A stretch of DNA of 64,000 nt from positions 186,001-250,000 of the forward strand of contig NZ_BMPZ01000002.1 of NCBI RefSeq assembly GCF_014647855.1, in the 5' to 3' direction. This document shows, piece by piece, positions 27,938 to 38,472 of this stretch. The position numbers and the translations under genes were made by a program. The DNA comes from Shewanella gelidii (GTDB lineage: Bacteria > Pseudomonadota > Gammaproteobacteria > Enterobacterales > Shewanellaceae). Positions within the stretch are counted from its first letter, which is position 1. Each line of letters begins with the position of its first letter. The notes under the pieces were generated by a model that ran no database searches, was not told where the DNA came from, and saw nothing but the letters and a program-made list of their open reading frames with translations.

Positions 27938-28310
27938 AGGGTATTTACTACTGGCTTTGCTGAGTGGATTTTTCGCAGTGAGCTTGGGAGCATTCGGTTC
28001 CCATGGTTTAAAAAATATAGTGTCTTCAGAAATGGTCGCTATCTTCAACATTGCTGTTGAATATCAGTTTTATCATACGTTTGCGCTTATTGCGGTTGCG
28101 ATTTCTGGTCATTGGCTGAAGTCTCGGGCACTGAATTGGTCGGCTTATTTCTTCATGATAGGTACTTGTCTGTTTTCCGGCTCCTTATATTTATATGTGC
28201 TGACTGGTCAGAAGTGGGTTGGTCCCATTACGCCAATGGGTGGGGGGTGTCTAATGCTGGGATGGTTGTTATTTGCGCTAGCGGTATGGCGAAGCAGAGT
28301 CCCTGAATAA
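27930..28310 (+). CDS. ygdD: DUF423 membrane protein YgdD
   Basis: 126 residues, four hydrophobic segments, with the family N-terminus LLLALLSGFFAVSLGAFGSHGL and the later GPITPMGGGCLMLGWL. Inner-membrane protein of unknown function. ATG 27930 is chosen because TTGGAGAAC precedes it and because it gives the family length; a much longer open frame upstream overlaps the hydrolase in another frame. It sits between gcvA/hydrolase and rlmM as in many gammaproteobacteria. Confidence 0.92.
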   Translation: MRKGYLLLALLSGFFAVSLGAFGSHGLKNIVSSEMVAIFNIAVEYQFYHTFALIAVAISGHWLKSRALNWSAYFFMIGTCLFSGSLYLYVLTGQKWVGPITPMGGGCLMLGWLLFALAVWRSRVPE

Positions 28311-28441
28311 AGCCTGTTGTCTGTTGAAGTTCTATACTTCTTTGCTAATTATAGGCTGCAGTTTAGTACAAATAGCGCGTATACTTGCGGCCAATGAATA
28401 TTTGGCCTCAATAGGCTCTGCAACATAGTGCAACGATTCCC

Positions 28442-29530
28442 ATGAAAAACTTATTCCTGTTCTGCCGCGCCGGTTACGAAAAAGACTGTGCTGCCGAAAT
28501 TCAACAACGTGCCGCTGAACTTAATGTTGGTGGTTTTGTAAAGACCAATAACAATGATGCGTATGTTATTTTCGAGTGCTTCACTGATGGTGACGCAGAC
28601 AAAATGGCGAAAGAGCTCTCTATTGACTCCTTAATATTTGCACGGCAAATGTTTGCAGCAACATCAGTGCTCAAAGGTTTGCCTGAGCAAGACCGTGTGA
28701 CGCCAATTGTTGACGCTTTACAGGCGGTCACTAAGGGTGGGGAATTACGCGTTGAAACGCCGGATACCAATGAAGCCAAAGAACTTACAACATTTTGTCG
28801 TAAGTTTACCGTACCGCTGCGCCAAGGGTTGAAAAAATCTGGCATCTTGCTAGCGAAAGAAAACCCGAAACGCCCAATTGTTCACGTTTGCTTTGTTGCG
28901 TCTGGTACGGCCTATGTTGGGTATTCCAATAGTAATAATAGTTCTCCCTACCCAATGGGGATCCCACGTTTAAAAATGGTTGCTGAAGCGCCGAGTCGCT
29001 CGACGCTGAAATTAGATGAAGCGTTTATTCATTTTATCCCCAAAGAGGCCCATGAACAGCGTTTGCATAGTGGGATGAATGCTGTCGACCTTGGGGCTTG
29101 TCCAGGTGGGTGGACTTATCAACTCGTGCGCCGTGGTATGTTTGTTGCGGCGGTTGATAATGGCCCAATGAATGATGATTTAATGCAAACTGGTCAGGTG
29201 AAACACTATCGCGCTGATGGATTTCGGTTTGAACCGCCACGTAAAAATATCTATTGGTTAGTTTGCGATATGGTTGAAAAACCTTCTCGCGTGGCAGAAT
29301 TAGTCGAAGCATGGGCAATTAATGGTTGGTTTAAAGAAGCAATTTTTAATTTGAAACTTCCGATGAAGAGCCGTTATAAAGAAGTGAGCCAGATTTTGTC
29401 GACTATGGCGGAAATTCTAAAGGATCATGATATTCATGATTTTCAGTTGAATTGTAAGCACCTCTATCATGATCGAGACGAGGTGACAGTGCACCTTTGG
29501 TTACACCCTAGCCGTGGTGCGTCCTATTAA
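28442..29530 (+). CDS. rlmM: 23S rRNA C2498 2'-O-ribose methyltransferase
   Basis: 362 residues; uses S-adenosylmethionine to methylate the ribose of C2498 in 23S rRNA. An N-terminal THUMP-like RNA-binding region (MKNLFLFCRAGYEKDCAAEI) precedes the Rossmann methyltransferase domain with motif AVDLGACPGGWTYQLVRRG and the motif IV region LVCDMVEKP. Catalytic lysine/aspartate residues of the FtsJ-type tetrad appear in NLKLPMKSRY. A strong terminator follows. Confidence 0.96.
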   Translation: MKNLFLFCRAGYEKDCAAEIQQRAAELNVGGFVKTNNNDAYVIFECFTDGDADKMAKELSIDSLIFARQMFAATSVLKGLPEQDRVTPIVDALQAVTKGGELRVETPDTNEAKELTTFCRKFTVPLRQGLKKSGILLAKENPKRPIVHVCFVASGTAYVGYSNSNNSSPYPMGIPRLKMVAEAPSRSTLKLDEAFIHFIPKEAHEQRLHSGMNAVDLGACPGGWTYQLVRRGMFVAAVDNGPMNDDLMQTGQVKHYRADGFRFEPPRKNIYWLVCDMVEKPSRVAELVEAWAINGWFKEAIFNLKLPMKSRYKEVSQILSTMAEILKDHDIHDFQLNCKHLYHDRDEVTVHLWLHPSRGASY

Positions 29531-29576
29531 ACCATGTCGTTGCTGACCTAATTGTTGCTCTGCTGTACAAGACATG

Positions 29577-29612
29577 AAAAAGGCTCTATTGCGGATTCAA
29601 TAGAGCCTTTTT
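29577..29612. terminator. Bidirectional terminator between rlmM and isocitrate dehydrogenase
   Basis: Ten-pair stem GGCTCTATTG / CAATAGAGCC with a six-base loop, A run before and T run after, serving both converging genes. Confidence 0.9.
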
Positions 29613-29644
29613 ATTGTTCTGCTGTAAGTGAAAGAGGGATGTCG

Positions 29645-30655
29645 TTAGCCTAAACGTTCAAGAACCGCTTGAGTGAAATCAGTGGTGCCATGTGAGCCGC
29701 CTAAGTCACGGGTGGTGCGGTCACCTTGTTCAATAACTTCCGATATTGCGGCTCTGATAGCTTCAGCCTTATCTGCCATGCCTAAGTATTCAAGCATTTG
29801 AATAGATGCAAGAACGACACTTGTTGGGTTGGCTAGATTTTTACCTGCGATATCTGGTGCACTGCCATGGACAGCCTCAAATATAGCTGCGTCTTGACCC
29901 ACGTTTGCGCCAGGTGCCATGCCGAGCCCCCCAACCAAACCTGCACAAAGATCTGAGAGAATGTCGCCAAATAAGTTGGTTGTCACGATCACATCAAAGT
30001 TTTCGGGGTTCATGACCAGCTTCATGCATGTGGCATCCACAATCATTTCTTCCGTTTCAATATCAGGGTAGCGAGTCGCCACTTCTCTGGCGACCTTCAG
30101 AAACAATCCAGAAGTCGACTTCATGATATTTGCTTTGTGGACAATAGTGACTTTTTTACGGTTTTCTTTTCGGGCCAACTCGTAAGCAAAAGTGGTGATT
30201 TGATCTGCACCTTGTCGAGTAATAATACTGGTTGCTTCAGCTGTGGCGCCGTCATCGGATACTGTTTGTCCAAGTCCGGAGTACATACCTTCGGTATTTT
30301 CTCGAACAGTAATAATATCAATGTTATCGTATCTGGCTTGGGTTCCTTTAAACGATAAGACAGGACGGATATTGGCGTATAAGCTAAATTGTTTCCGTAA
30401 TGAAACGTTAATGGATGTGAATCCTTCACCGACAGGTGTGGTGAGTGGACCTTTTAAAGTGATACGATTCTTTTCGATTAAGTCGAGCGTTTGCTGAGGA
30501 AGCAGTTCGCCGTGCTTTTCTAGGGCTGTTAAGCCAGCATCTGCGAATTCGTATTCAAAGTCGCAGCCTGCTTTATCGAGAATCTTAAGCGCTGAATCAA
30601 TAATGCTGGGTCCAATCCCATCTCCTGGGATGACTGTAATTGTTCTTTTTGGCAT
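29645..30655 (-). CDS. NAD-type isocitrate dehydrogenase family protein
   Basis: 336 residues of the isocitrate/isopropylmalate dehydrogenase family. Motifs: [11 protein letters not shown], the substrate loop [50 protein letters not shown], and [15 protein letters not shown]. The last, with aspartate in the nucleotide pocket, and the short length point to NAD-dependent isocitrate dehydrogenase as annotated in Shewanella and related genera. Homoisocitrate or tartrate dehydrogenase activity cannot be ruled out. ATG 30655 is preferred (AAGGA six bases upstream) over a GTG five codons earlier. Likely role is oxidation of isocitrate to 2-oxoglutarate. Confidence 0.88.
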   Translation of the reverse strand: MPKRTITVIPGDGIGPSIIDSALKILDKAGCDFEYEFADAGLTALEKHGELLPQQTLDLIEKNRITLKGPLTTPVGEGFTSINVSLRKQFSLYANIRPVLSFKGTQARYDNIDIITVRENTEGMYSGLGQTVSDDGATAEATSIITRQGADQITTFAYELARKENRKKVTIVHKANIMKSTSGLFLKVAREVATRYPDIETEEMIVDATCMKLVMNPENFDVIVTTNLFGDILSDLCAGLVGGLGMAPGANVGQDAAIFEAVHGSAPDIAGKNLANPTSVVLASIQMLEYLGMADKAEAIRAAISEVIEQGDRTTRDLGGSHGTTDFTQAVLERLG

Positions 30656-30906
30656 GGAGAGTCCTTCCACGGTTGACCGTTACTGCACTGTTTAACCTAG
30701 CTTGGGACGCGGTAACATAAATTAGAAAACTCGGAATTTTGTCGACGACATTCTATATGTTTTTATAGCGTTTTTACAGGTTTTAGTGATTTTGCTCACA
30801 TTAGTTGGGGCGGTTAAACTTGCAATAATGACTTGCTATCACCATGATTGGCGGCAGTTCATCATGTAGAATATCTTTAGTCTAACGCGTAAATATAACG
30901 ATAATA

Positions 30907-33810
30907 ATGAGGTCACTTTTGAAACCCTTTGGATTATTTCTATCAATGCTCGCAGGAGCAATCATTGCAGCGCCTAGTTATGGGGAAGCGCCGGCAAGTA
31001 TGAGCGTTACCGATATCATGCAATTTGAGTCCGCGAAGAAACCTGTGCTTTCTGATTCTGGAAAAGTACTTGCTGTGACGGTAGCTCCAGATCGCGGTGA
31101 TCCCCGAGGCTTGGTTCGTCTCGTTGGCTCGGAAAAGCAGTTTGACCTCGCTCAAGCTCAAAAACCTGTAATTAGCCCAATGGGGCGTTATGTTGCTTTT
31201 GACAGGGTTCCGACTTTGCTTGAGAAAGAAACTGCGAGCAAGAACGACAAAAAGAAACTGAAGAATGGCCTTGTTGTTCTCGATACACAAACGGGTGAAC
31301 AATTGCAGTATGAGCGCGTGAAGTCGTATCAGTTTACAGAGAAAGATAGTCACCTAGTTGTCTGGTTTGAGGCGGAAAGCAAAGAAGCTGAGGCAAAAGA
31401 GAGCGATGTAAAATCGTCAGAAAACCTTGTAGAGATCACAAGCTCTCAAATGAAAAGCCGAGCGAAGCTGGCGAGCGCAGAGTATGCAAGTCATAGGGCG
31501 AGCGAAATTAATTCAGCGGATAGCAAAAAGCCAACAGTCGATGATTTTGACAAAGGGACCGCTCTCAGCCTTATCGAGCTCGCAACAGGCAAAGAAACAG
31601 CATTTCAACACGTTACTGAGTATGCGCTGAGTGGAGGCAACACCCATCTTGCGATTGCCATCAATGATATTGAAAATAGTCGGCATGAGCTGCGATTGAT
31701 TCTTCTCGCAGATGCCAGTACTGATGCGATGTTTCTTTTTCGGGATCAGCAGTTTGGCAAGATTGCTTTATCAAAAAGTGGCCAGTGGCTCGCGTACACC
31801 CACGGAAAAGCTGCAGAACAACCCTATGGTCGAGAATACCAGTTGGTGCTGCATGATTTAAAGAAAGACAAAAGCCAATATGCACCCGTCGATGAGCGCT
31901 GGCATTACAACCGTTATAGTGAGCTAAGGTTCTCCAAAGATAGCCAGCGGCTTTTTTTCGGGCGTGTGCCGAGTGTACAGCAGCAAACAAAATTGCCTAA
32001 AATTGAGCAAGCGATGGACTTGTATGATTTAGATAAAATTGCTGCCCAAAGAAATTTAAGAGTATGGCATGGGAATGACCCTCGTATTAAGCCAAACGAA
32101 ATCAAAGAGTATGAGAAACAGCAAAAACATACATATCTGGCTGTTTGGCATTTAGCGTCAAATGCGTTAGTCCAGCTTGCTGATGAGCTTGTGCCAGATG
32201 TTCAATTTAATGAAAACAAGCGCTTGATGTTAGCCAGCTCAGACTTGCCTTATCAAAAAATGATTACTTGGGCCGGTTTTTACCGAGACTACTATTTGGT
32301 CGACTTAAAGACTGGTGTGAAAACGCAAGTGCTTTATCAGCAACCCAGTCGTTCAGTGCCGCAGTTATCGCCGCAGCAAAAATATTTGGTCTATTTTCAG
32401 CAGGGTCAAGTTTACCTTTACGATGTGGCAACACAAGATCGGCGAGTTCTCAGTTCTGGTGCAGGTGTGAGCTTTGCTAATGAAGATCATGATTACCCTT
32501 CCGCTGCGCCGGGTTATGGCTTTGGACCTTGGTTAGCTGAGGATAAAGGGGTATTTGCCTACGATAAATATGATGTATGGCAATTTTCAACACACGCCAA
32601 TGCGCCAGCGCAAATGCTGACGAGCGGAGCGGGACGTCAACAAGGTATTCAATATCGTGTTACCGGGTTAATCGAGGACGATTCACCGCAAGTCTTTAAA
32701 GCGGGCGAGCCCGTTTTGCTTCATGGCTATAACACCAAAACTAAAGGCGATGGTTTCTATCAGGCTAAGGTAGGTAAGTCAGGGGTCAAACCTTTGATGC
32801 AAGGTAGTTACAAGCTTAAATTACTTGCTCGCGCCAAAAAATCAAACACCATTTTGTACTCCAAAGAAGCCTATGACCAATACCCAGATCTGTACACGGC
32901 AGGCGTAAATACACCTCAAAATGCGAGCCAGCAAACTGATTTGGATCAGCAAAAAGACAAGTTGGGTTGGGGCAAGGCGGAATTAGTTTCTTGGACCAAC
33001 GGTGATGGCAAAGCACTTGATGGAGTTTTGATTAAGCCCAGTAACTATGTGGCGGGTCAGCGTTATCCAGTGCTTGTCTATTTTTATCGATTTATGAGTG
33101 ACAGGCTGCACTCGTTTCCACAAATGAAGGTCAATCATCGACCTAATTTTGCTTGGTATGCTGACAATGGCTACGCGATTTTCTTACCGGATATTCGTTT
33201 TGAAGTTGGTTACCCAGGGCCAAGCGCCGTACAAGCTTTGACTTCAGGTGTGCAACACATTATTGATATGGGCGTTGCGAAGGCCAATGCTATAGGTATA
33301 CAAGGCCACTCTTGGGGCGGTTATCAAACCGCTTTTGCTGTGACACAGACGCATATGTTTAAAGCTGCCGTCACTGGGGCGCCGGTTTCAAATATGACCA
33401 GTGCATATAGTGGAATTCGTCATGGTACTGGTCTTGCGAGGCAATTCCAATATGAAACCGGTCAAAGCCGAATTGGTGAGTCTTTGATGAAAGCACCACA
33501 TAAATACATTGAAAACTCGCCAGTATTCTATGCTGAGCGAATTAAAACGCCAATGATGATTATGTTTGGAGATAGAGATGATGCAGTGCCTTGGGAGCAA
33601 GGTGTTGAGTTGTATTTGGCAATGCGTCGTGCCGGTAAGGATGTGGTCTTTTTGCAATATGAAGATGAACCGCATCATTTGAAAAAGTATCCCAATAAGC
33701 TCGATTATACGGTGCGAATGCAGGAGTATTTTGGCCACTATTTGAAGGGGGAGCCTGCTCCGGCTTGGTTATTGAAAGGGGAAGCTTATCAAGAGCTAAA
33801 ACAAAACTAG
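30907..33810 (+). CDS. Secreted S9-family prolyl oligopeptidase
   Basis: 967 residues. A signal peptide (about 1-26, ending near PSYGEA) directs it to the periplasm or outside. The middle is a beta-propeller-like region of repeated strands. The C-terminal alpha/beta-hydrolase domain has the triad: S802 in GHSWGGY, D891/D892 in FGDRDDAVPW, H923/H924 in DEPHH. Members cleave short peptides, such as acylaminoacyl or dipeptidyl substrates. It is longer than standard S9 enzymes because of an extra segment around residues 140-220 rich in Glu, Lys and Ser. The Shine-Dalgarno is weak. It stands alone before a terminator. Confidence 0.9.
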   Translation: MRSLLKPFGLFLSMLAGAIIAAPSYGEAPASMSVTDIMQFESAKKPVLSDSGKVLAVTVAPDRGDPRGLVRLVGSEKQFDLAQAQKPVISPMGRYVAFDRVPTLLEKETASKNDKKKLKNGLVVLDTQTGEQLQYERVKSYQFTEKDSHLVVWFEAESKEAEAKESDVKSSENLVEITSSQMKSRAKLASAEYASHRASEINSADSKKPTVDDFDKGTALSLIELATGKETAFQHVTEYALSGGNTHLAIAINDIENSRHELRLILLADASTDAMFLFRDQQFGKIALSKSGQWLAYTHGKAAEQPYGREYQLVLHDLKKDKSQYAPVDERWHYNRYSELRFSKDSQRLFFGRVPSVQQQTKLPKIEQAMDLYDLDKIAAQRNLRVWHGNDPRIKPNEIKEYEKQQKHTYLAVWHLASNALVQLADELVPDVQFNENKRLMLASSDLPYQKMITWAGFYRDYYLVDLKTGVKTQVLYQQPSRSVPQLSPQQKYLVYFQQGQVYLYDVATQDRRVLSSGAGVSFANEDHDYPSAAPGYGFGPWLAEDKGVFAYDKYDVWQFSTHANAPAQMLTSGAGRQQGIQYRVTGLIEDDSPQVFKAGEPVLLHGYNTKTKGDGFYQAKVGKSGVKPLMQGSYKLKLLARAKKSNTILYSKEAYDQYPDLYTAGVNTPQNASQQTDLDQQKDKLGWGKAELVSWTNGDGKALDGVLIKPSNYVAGQRYPVLVYFYRFMSDRLHSFPQMKVNHRPNFAWYADNGYAIFLPDIRFEVGYPGPSAVQALTSGVQHIIDMGVAKANAIGIQGHSWGGYQTAFAVTQTHMFKAAVTGAPVSNMTSAYSGIRHGTGLARQFQYETGQSRIGESLMKAPHKYIENSPVFYAERIKTPMMIMFGDRDDAVPWEQGVELYLAMRRAGKDVVFLQYEDEPHHLKKYPNKLDYTVRMQEYFGHYLKGEPAPAWLLKGEAYQELKQN

Positions 33811-33828
33811 ATAACCGTGACGTTCAAA

Positions 33829-33859
33829 TAAAAAGGCCAGCATTTGCTGGCCTTTTTAT
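33829..33859. terminator. Terminator between the S9 peptidase and the DUF3192 gene
   Basis: AAAAAGGCCAGCA pairs with TGCTGGCCTTTTT around TT. It is symmetrical and may serve both converging genes. Confidence 0.9.
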
Positions 33860-33885
33860 TCTAAAATTGTAAATCGCTTATACGC

Positions 33886-34272
33886 TTATTGAATAAATTT
33901 AGCGGATAAATATTGCTGGTAAGTATCTTCACCCCAGGCAATGAGCTGATTATTTTTGAATAGCAGTGGCGTGCATTCATCTTTAGTTGTTTTACCATCT
34001 GATTTACTACGGTGAGTACGATAAAAAAGTACGTTCAAATTCGCGTTTTCACTGGTTTTTGCTTCGCTAAAGTCGGCAGTTCCTAACAGGGTTCGAACTT
34101 GCTCTAAGCTTTGGCCTAAGCTAATTTCAGATAGTTTTCCTTGGTTATAAGCCTGCCTATCGTCCCAATCCATTTGTTCCGGCGTCGGTTCGTAAACAAA
34201 CATAATAACGGCAACGAATACAAGGTAAGACACAAAAATGCCACCGATGACCATTGGGGCTTTTGATTTCAT
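33886..34272 (-). CDS. DUF3192 family membrane-anchored protein
   Basis: 128 residues. One N-terminal membrane helix (VIGGIFVSYLVFVAVIMFVY) is followed by a periplasmic domain resembling DUF3192 (SLGQSLEQVRTLLGTADFSEA ... KDECTPLLFKNNQLIAWG, abbreviated). Function unknown; the fold resembles SmpA/OmlA-like envelope modules in that a short repeat compares two states, but this is a guess. The start is uncertain: ATG 34272 (MKSKAP) gives the family length, while upstream ATGs at 34299 and 34311 would add a hydrophilic leader. Confidence 0.75.
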   Translation of the reverse strand: MKSKAPMVIGGIFVSYLVFVAVIMFVYEPTPEQMDWDDRQAYNQGKLSEISLGQSLEQVRTLLGTADFSEAKTSENANLNVLFYRTHRSKSDGKTTKDECTPLLFKNNQLIAWGEDTYQQYLSAKFIQ

Positions 34273-34356
34273 GGTTTCGTTATTCTCTGAATGATTCATT
34301 TCACTCAGCATAGCGTGTTTTATTTGGTGGTGAAACCCAAACAAAGTAACACAATA

Positions 34357-35121
34357 TTATGCTTTAGTTGGTAAGCGAAATTGACTTAGATGAAGTCGCA
34401 GTGGTAACTGGGTTTGGAGTTGTACGAGTTTGTAGCTCAAGCGCGCCATATCACGACCTTCTTCAAGCTTTTTCGCTTGTTTTGCACCTAGAGTGTGTAA
34501 TGACTTATATAGCGCGGAGAGTGAGCTAAAGGTTTTTAAAAGCTGCGCAGCAGATTTTGGACCAATGCCATTGATGCCTGGTATTTTATTGCCGCTATCA
34601 CCGGCAAGTGCGAGATAATCAATAAACTGGCTACGGTGAACGCTAAGTTTGTTTTCTTGTTCTTCGATTGTGATCGGACATTGATTGAAGTAGTCCCAGC
34701 GACTGATGCTAGGATGTAGAAGCTGCGTGAAGCCCTTATCCGTTGAAACGATAACAGCTTCGCCAGCGGTGTTGGCCAATTTGGTCGCCAAAGTCGCAAT
34801 CACATCGTCCGCTTCCGCCTCTGCTTCAATTGATTTTAAATGATGCTCATCTAAGAGTGCTTTGATTTGGGGTAACGCAGTGCTCAGAGCTTGCGGCATA
34901 GGTTTACGCCCCTTTTTGTAATCTTCATACAGCTTCTTACGCCAAGAGACTGCATCGCCATCCCAGACAATGGCTGCGTGGGTCGGTTGATGGAATTTCA
35001 ATAACTTCTGGCAAGCCGATAATACTCGCGTGTCGAGCCCTGTTGTATCTTGTTCATTGGGCTGTGCGGCATGCATACGCCGCACGATGTTGAGCCCATC
35101 AATGATTAGGAATTTATTCAT
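34357..35121 (-). CDS. xni: Flap endonuclease Xni
   Basis: 254 residues of the 5'-3' exonuclease/flap nuclease family (formerly ExoIX). Visible motifs: [54 protein letters not shown] and the helix-hairpin-helix [16 protein letters not shown]. It acts on branched DNA in repair and replication. The ATG overlaps the ppnN stop by four bases (ATGA), so the two are translationally coupled, like the ygdH-linked xni of other gammaproteobacteria. Confidence 0.94.
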   Translation of the reverse strand: MNKFLIIDGLNIVRRMHAAQPNEQDTTGLDTRVLSACQKLLKFHQPTHAAIVWDGDAVSWRKKLYEDYKKGRKPMPQALSTALPQIKALLDEHHLKSIEAEAEADDVIATLATKLANTAGEAVIVSTDKGFTQLLHPSISRWDYFNQCPITIEEQENKLSVHRSQFIDYLALAGDSGNKIPGINGIGPKSAAQLLKTFSSLSALYKSLHTLGAKQAKKLEEGRDMARLSYKLVQLQTQLPLRLHLSQFRLPTKA

Positions 35122-36467
35122 TTAATCCGATAACATGGCACATAGGCCGATCCTGGTAGCTTCATTCTTTGTTGTTTAACAAAGGCATCAAGCAAGGTAT
35201 CCATCATTTGCATCAATTTAGGGTCACCTGTTAATTCAAATGGTCCTTTGTTCTCAATGAGTTTGATGGTTTCCGCTTTTACATTCCCCGCAACTATACC
35301 AGAAAAAGCACGACGCAAGTTTGCTGCAAGTAACGCTTTATTATTTTGGAATCTAAGGTCTAGCTGGCTCATCATTTCATGGCTTGGATCGAATGGTAGC
35401 TGAAATTCAGGTTCAATTTTTAGTTGCCATTGGTATTGATAAGCATCACCCGTTTTGCGGCGGTAGGTCTTCACTTCCGTGATACCGTGGCGCATTGTCC
35501 TTGCGACTTGCTCTGGGTCATTGATAATGATTTGATACTTGCCCTGCGCTTCTTCGCCGAGAGTTGCAGCAATAAACTCATCGATTTTGTAAAAATAGTC
35601 AGCGCTTTCTTTTGGCCCGGTTAAGATGAGTGGAAAAGGAATATTTTTATTCTTTTCATGCAGAAGTATGCCCAAAATAAATAGCAACTCTTCGGCTGTA
35701 CCAGCACCACCTGGGAAAATCACAATCCCATGACCCATCCTCACGAAAGCCTCAAGACGCTTTTCAATATCCGGCATGATGACCAGTTCATTAACAATTT
35801 GGTTCGGTGGCTCTGCGGCGATGATACTTGGCTCAGTTAAACCGATGTAGCGCGCATTACTGATGCGCTGCTTAGCATGGCCTATGGTGGCCCCCTTCAT
35901 TGGTCCTGCCATCGCTCCAGGGCCACAGCCTGTGCAGATATCCAAGTTGCGCAATCCAAGTTGATAGCCAACATCTTTGGTGTATTGGTATTCAATGGCA
36001 TTAATACTATGGCCGCCCCAGCAGACAACTATATTGGGATCGAGCAAAGGTAAAGCTTGAGCATTTCTTAAAATGTCGAATACGACATTGGTGATGTGAT
36101 TTGAGTTGGTTAAATTAATATGTTTAATGCTTTCGTATTTATCACTCACATAAATAATATCGCGTAGTACTGCAAATAGATGTTCCTGAATACCTGCAAT
36201 AATTTCGCCGTCTACAAAGGCTTTTTCAGGGGGATTTTGGAGCTCAATTTTAACGCCGCGCTCTCGCTGTAATATTCGAATATTAAAGTTGCTGAATTGC
36301 TCAAATAGGGCCTTGGAGTCATCGCTATGCAGCCCTGAGGCCAGAACCGCTAATGAGCAATTTCTGTAGAGCTGAAAGATTTCACTTTTGGAACTTTGTT
36401 TAAGTCGATCAACTTCAAGTTGTGAAAGTTGAACCATACTGCCGCGTGGGGCAATTTTAACGATCAT
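35118..36467 (-). CDS. ppnN: Nucleotide 5'-monophosphate nucleosidase PpnN (YgdH)
   Basis: 449 residues. It hydrolyses purine and pyrimidine monophosphates to base and ribose 5-phosphate, and in E. coli is stimulated by (p)ppGpp. The LOG-type core is clear: [14 protein letters not shown] and [14 protein letters not shown]- and C-terminal flanking domains of the PpnN type are present, with normal total length. ATG 36467 is chosen because AGGAG lies five bases upstream; a GTG two codons earlier is possible. First gene of a two-gene unit with xni. Confidence 0.95.
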   Translation of the reverse strand: MIVKIAPRGSMVQLSQLEVDRLKQSSKSEIFQLYRNCSLAVLASGLHSDDSKALFEQFSNFNIRILQRERGVKIELQNPPEKAFVDGEIIAGIQEHLFAVLRDIIYVSDKYESIKHINLTNSNHITNVVFDILRNAQALPLLDPNIVVCWGGHSINAIEYQYTKDVGYQLGLRNLDICTGCGPGAMAGPMKGATIGHAKQRISNARYIGLTEPSIIAAEPPNQIVNELVIMPDIEKRLEAFVRMGHGIVIFPGGAGTAEELLFILGILLHEKNKNIPFPLILTGPKESADYFYKIDEFIAATLGEEAQGKYQIIINDPEQVARTMRHGITEVKTYRRKTGDAYQYQWQLKIEPEFQLPFDPSHEMMSQLDLRFQNNKALLAANLRRAFSGIVAGNVKAETIKLIENKGPFELTGDPKLMQMMDTLLDAFVKQQRMKLPGSAYVPCYRIK

Positions 36468-36646
36468 AGACACTCCTATAAGTTGAAACGAGAGTCTGGC
36501 TTTTGAATTGACGATGACTGACGTGGAAGGGAAGTCAGTTCACGATATAGAAGGGCCATCGATGGGTGAGTTAATTGAAATTGGTGCGGTGGCCCCGCTA
36601 GTGTGATTAATGATTCGAATTCACGGTACTACGTGTCAGTCTCGAA

Positions 36647-38203
36647 TTAAGCATCAATGATGACTCTGTCTCTACTTTGATGTTTCGCTCTGTACAACGC
36701 TGCGTCTGCTCTTTCAAATGTTTCTTGAATGAGTTCACTATCTAGAATTTGCGCAGCACCTATAGATACTGTAACTGTAATTCTCTGATTTTTAAACATA
36801 AAGGGAATGCTTTTTACTTTCTCTCTTACTCTGTTTAAAAGTTGTGCTGTATCGGCAGCATTGACATCTGGGATTAACATTACAAATTCTTCACCGCCAT
36901 AACGGGCGATAAATTCAGAATCCCGCAATGAATTTTTTAAAGCCATAGCAATGACTTGCAGGGCTTTATCTCCGGTCGTGTGACCAAAGTTATCATTGAT
37001 TGATTTAAAATGATCGATGTCAGCGACGGCAACCCAAAGTGGCTGCTTGTGCCGTTGATAATTCCTAAACTCTTGCTCCATTCTTTCTTCTAAAGCGGTT
37101 CGGTTTGGCAATTGTGTAAGGTTGTCGAGTAAATTAATTTTTTGTTGCTCAAACAATTTTTCTTTATAGCTGGTTGCTTCGTTACTGAGTTCATTTAGCT
37201 CTTTTTGCATTTGTCCCATGGATTTACGCAAAATGGCTTGCTCTCTTTGCTCCAGGGCTTCTTTACGGGCAAGCACCGCCCGAATGGATGCCAAGTGCTC
37301 AGTCACTTGCATTTTTAAACTATGAATATCGTGGGTATCCACAATGACTTCACCGACCGTATCAACACGGGTGTTAATTTCATTGTTTAGCTGTGTTTTG
37401 AGCTGATGACTTCTTTGGGTTTGATTAAATGAGTCACTCACGACTTCGCGGACCGCACTCAACGCATCATTGAGTGCAAATAAGAACTCTTGCGAAGCAC
37501 TTTTTTCGCGTGCGATATTATCTAACATGAGGCTCAAAATGTTTTGATAAGCTTCAAGCAAGCCGTCGAGACTGAGTCCTTCCGTAAGTAAAGATTTGAT
37601 CGCTAGGACTTGTTCTCGCTGATCTTTACGAAATTCAATTTCTGAAATCATTTGCGCCAGTTCATGAGCCATCTGTGTGTGCTTGGGTAAAACTTTTAGC
37701 TTTGACTCCGGCCCTATTTTGTTCTGTAAGACGGTTTCATAGAAGCCAATTAACTGTTCAACTTTAGGGATGAACTCCCAGACGGTATGAAAAGGCTTGT
37801 TCAGCTCTTTTTTGAAATATGCGATCTCTTTTTTCTGTTTTTCGGGCGCAGAATCTACACGCTGAATTTGGCGAACCAGTTTAGTTAAACTGTTTCGGTT
37901 ATCTTCAAGTTGCGTTGATACATGATTATATTGGCTTTTCAGGAGCCGTTCTAACTCAATGAGATCGAGCATCGCATCGTCGATGCGTTCAAAGGTGTTA
38001 AGATTGTGACGTAACTTTGCCAGTTTATTGTCTAACTCTAGGTTTTGACCTTTACAAGCTAAGCTTAAATTTCCGATAAATTGCAATAAAGTTTGAAGTT
38101 TTGCATTGCGATCTTCATCAAGTTCAGCCAACGCCGTCCGCGCAGTTTGGAGCTTCTGCTTTAGTAGACTGATTTGTGAAACCGCCGCGCTTGTATCCTT
38201 CAT
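36647..38203 (-). CDS. Coiled-coil GGDEF diguanylate cyclase
   Basis: 518 residues. The N-terminal roughly 380 residues are soluble and strongly coiled-coil, with no membrane segment; the C-terminal GGDEF domain has an intact GGEEF (436-440), DIDHFKSIND and SIGAA motifs, so it should make c-di-GMP. The position of the inhibitory site reads RDSE instead of RxxD, so product inhibition through the usual I-site may be lost. ATG 38203 with AGGAAA upstream is preferred over the in-frame GTG/ATG pair 14-15 codons earlier, which lacks a ribosome-binding site. The N-terminal input is unknown but recurs in related marine bacteria. Confidence 0.85.
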   Translation of the reverse strand: MKDTSAAVSQISLLKQKLQTARTALAELDEDRNAKLQTLLQFIGNLSLACKGQNLELDNKLAKLRHNLNTFERIDDAMLDLIELERLLKSQYNHVSTQLEDNRNSLTKLVRQIQRVDSAPEKQKKEIAYFKKELNKPFHTVWEFIPKVEQLIGFYETVLQNKIGPESKLKVLPKHTQMAHELAQMISEIEFRKDQREQVLAIKSLLTEGLSLDGLLEAYQNILSLMLDNIAREKSASQEFLFALNDALSAVREVVSDSFNQTQRSHQLKTQLNNEINTRVDTVGEVIVDTHDIHSLKMQVTEHLASIRAVLARKEALEQREQAILRKSMGQMQKELNELSNEATSYKEKLFEQQKINLLDNLTQLPNRTALEERMEQEFRNYQRHKQPLWVAVADIDHFKSINDNFGHTTGDKALQVIAMALKNSLRDSEFIARYGGEEFVMLIPDVNAADTAQLLNRVREKVKSIPFMFKNQRITVTVSIGAAQILDSELIQETFERADAALYRAKHQSRDRVIIDA

Positions 38204-38472
38204 GATGGATGCTTTCCTACTAAACTTTATTGATTGATTAGCCATCACGACAGGCTGTGTTCTGACTTAAAATATATGCCACAGCTAATGGTATCTCAAA
38301 CTTATTGATGTGCAAATGTTCTTATATAACACTCGGTAGCAATTGCACAAGAATTACGCGTCATCTGAAATCGACGTCCGCTCTCTTTTCACGGATAACC
38401 GTGAGTTGCTATTAGGTTTTTCACACTGATAGCGGGCTGTCTCTATCTTTATCGGCAGAGTACTGAAATGAT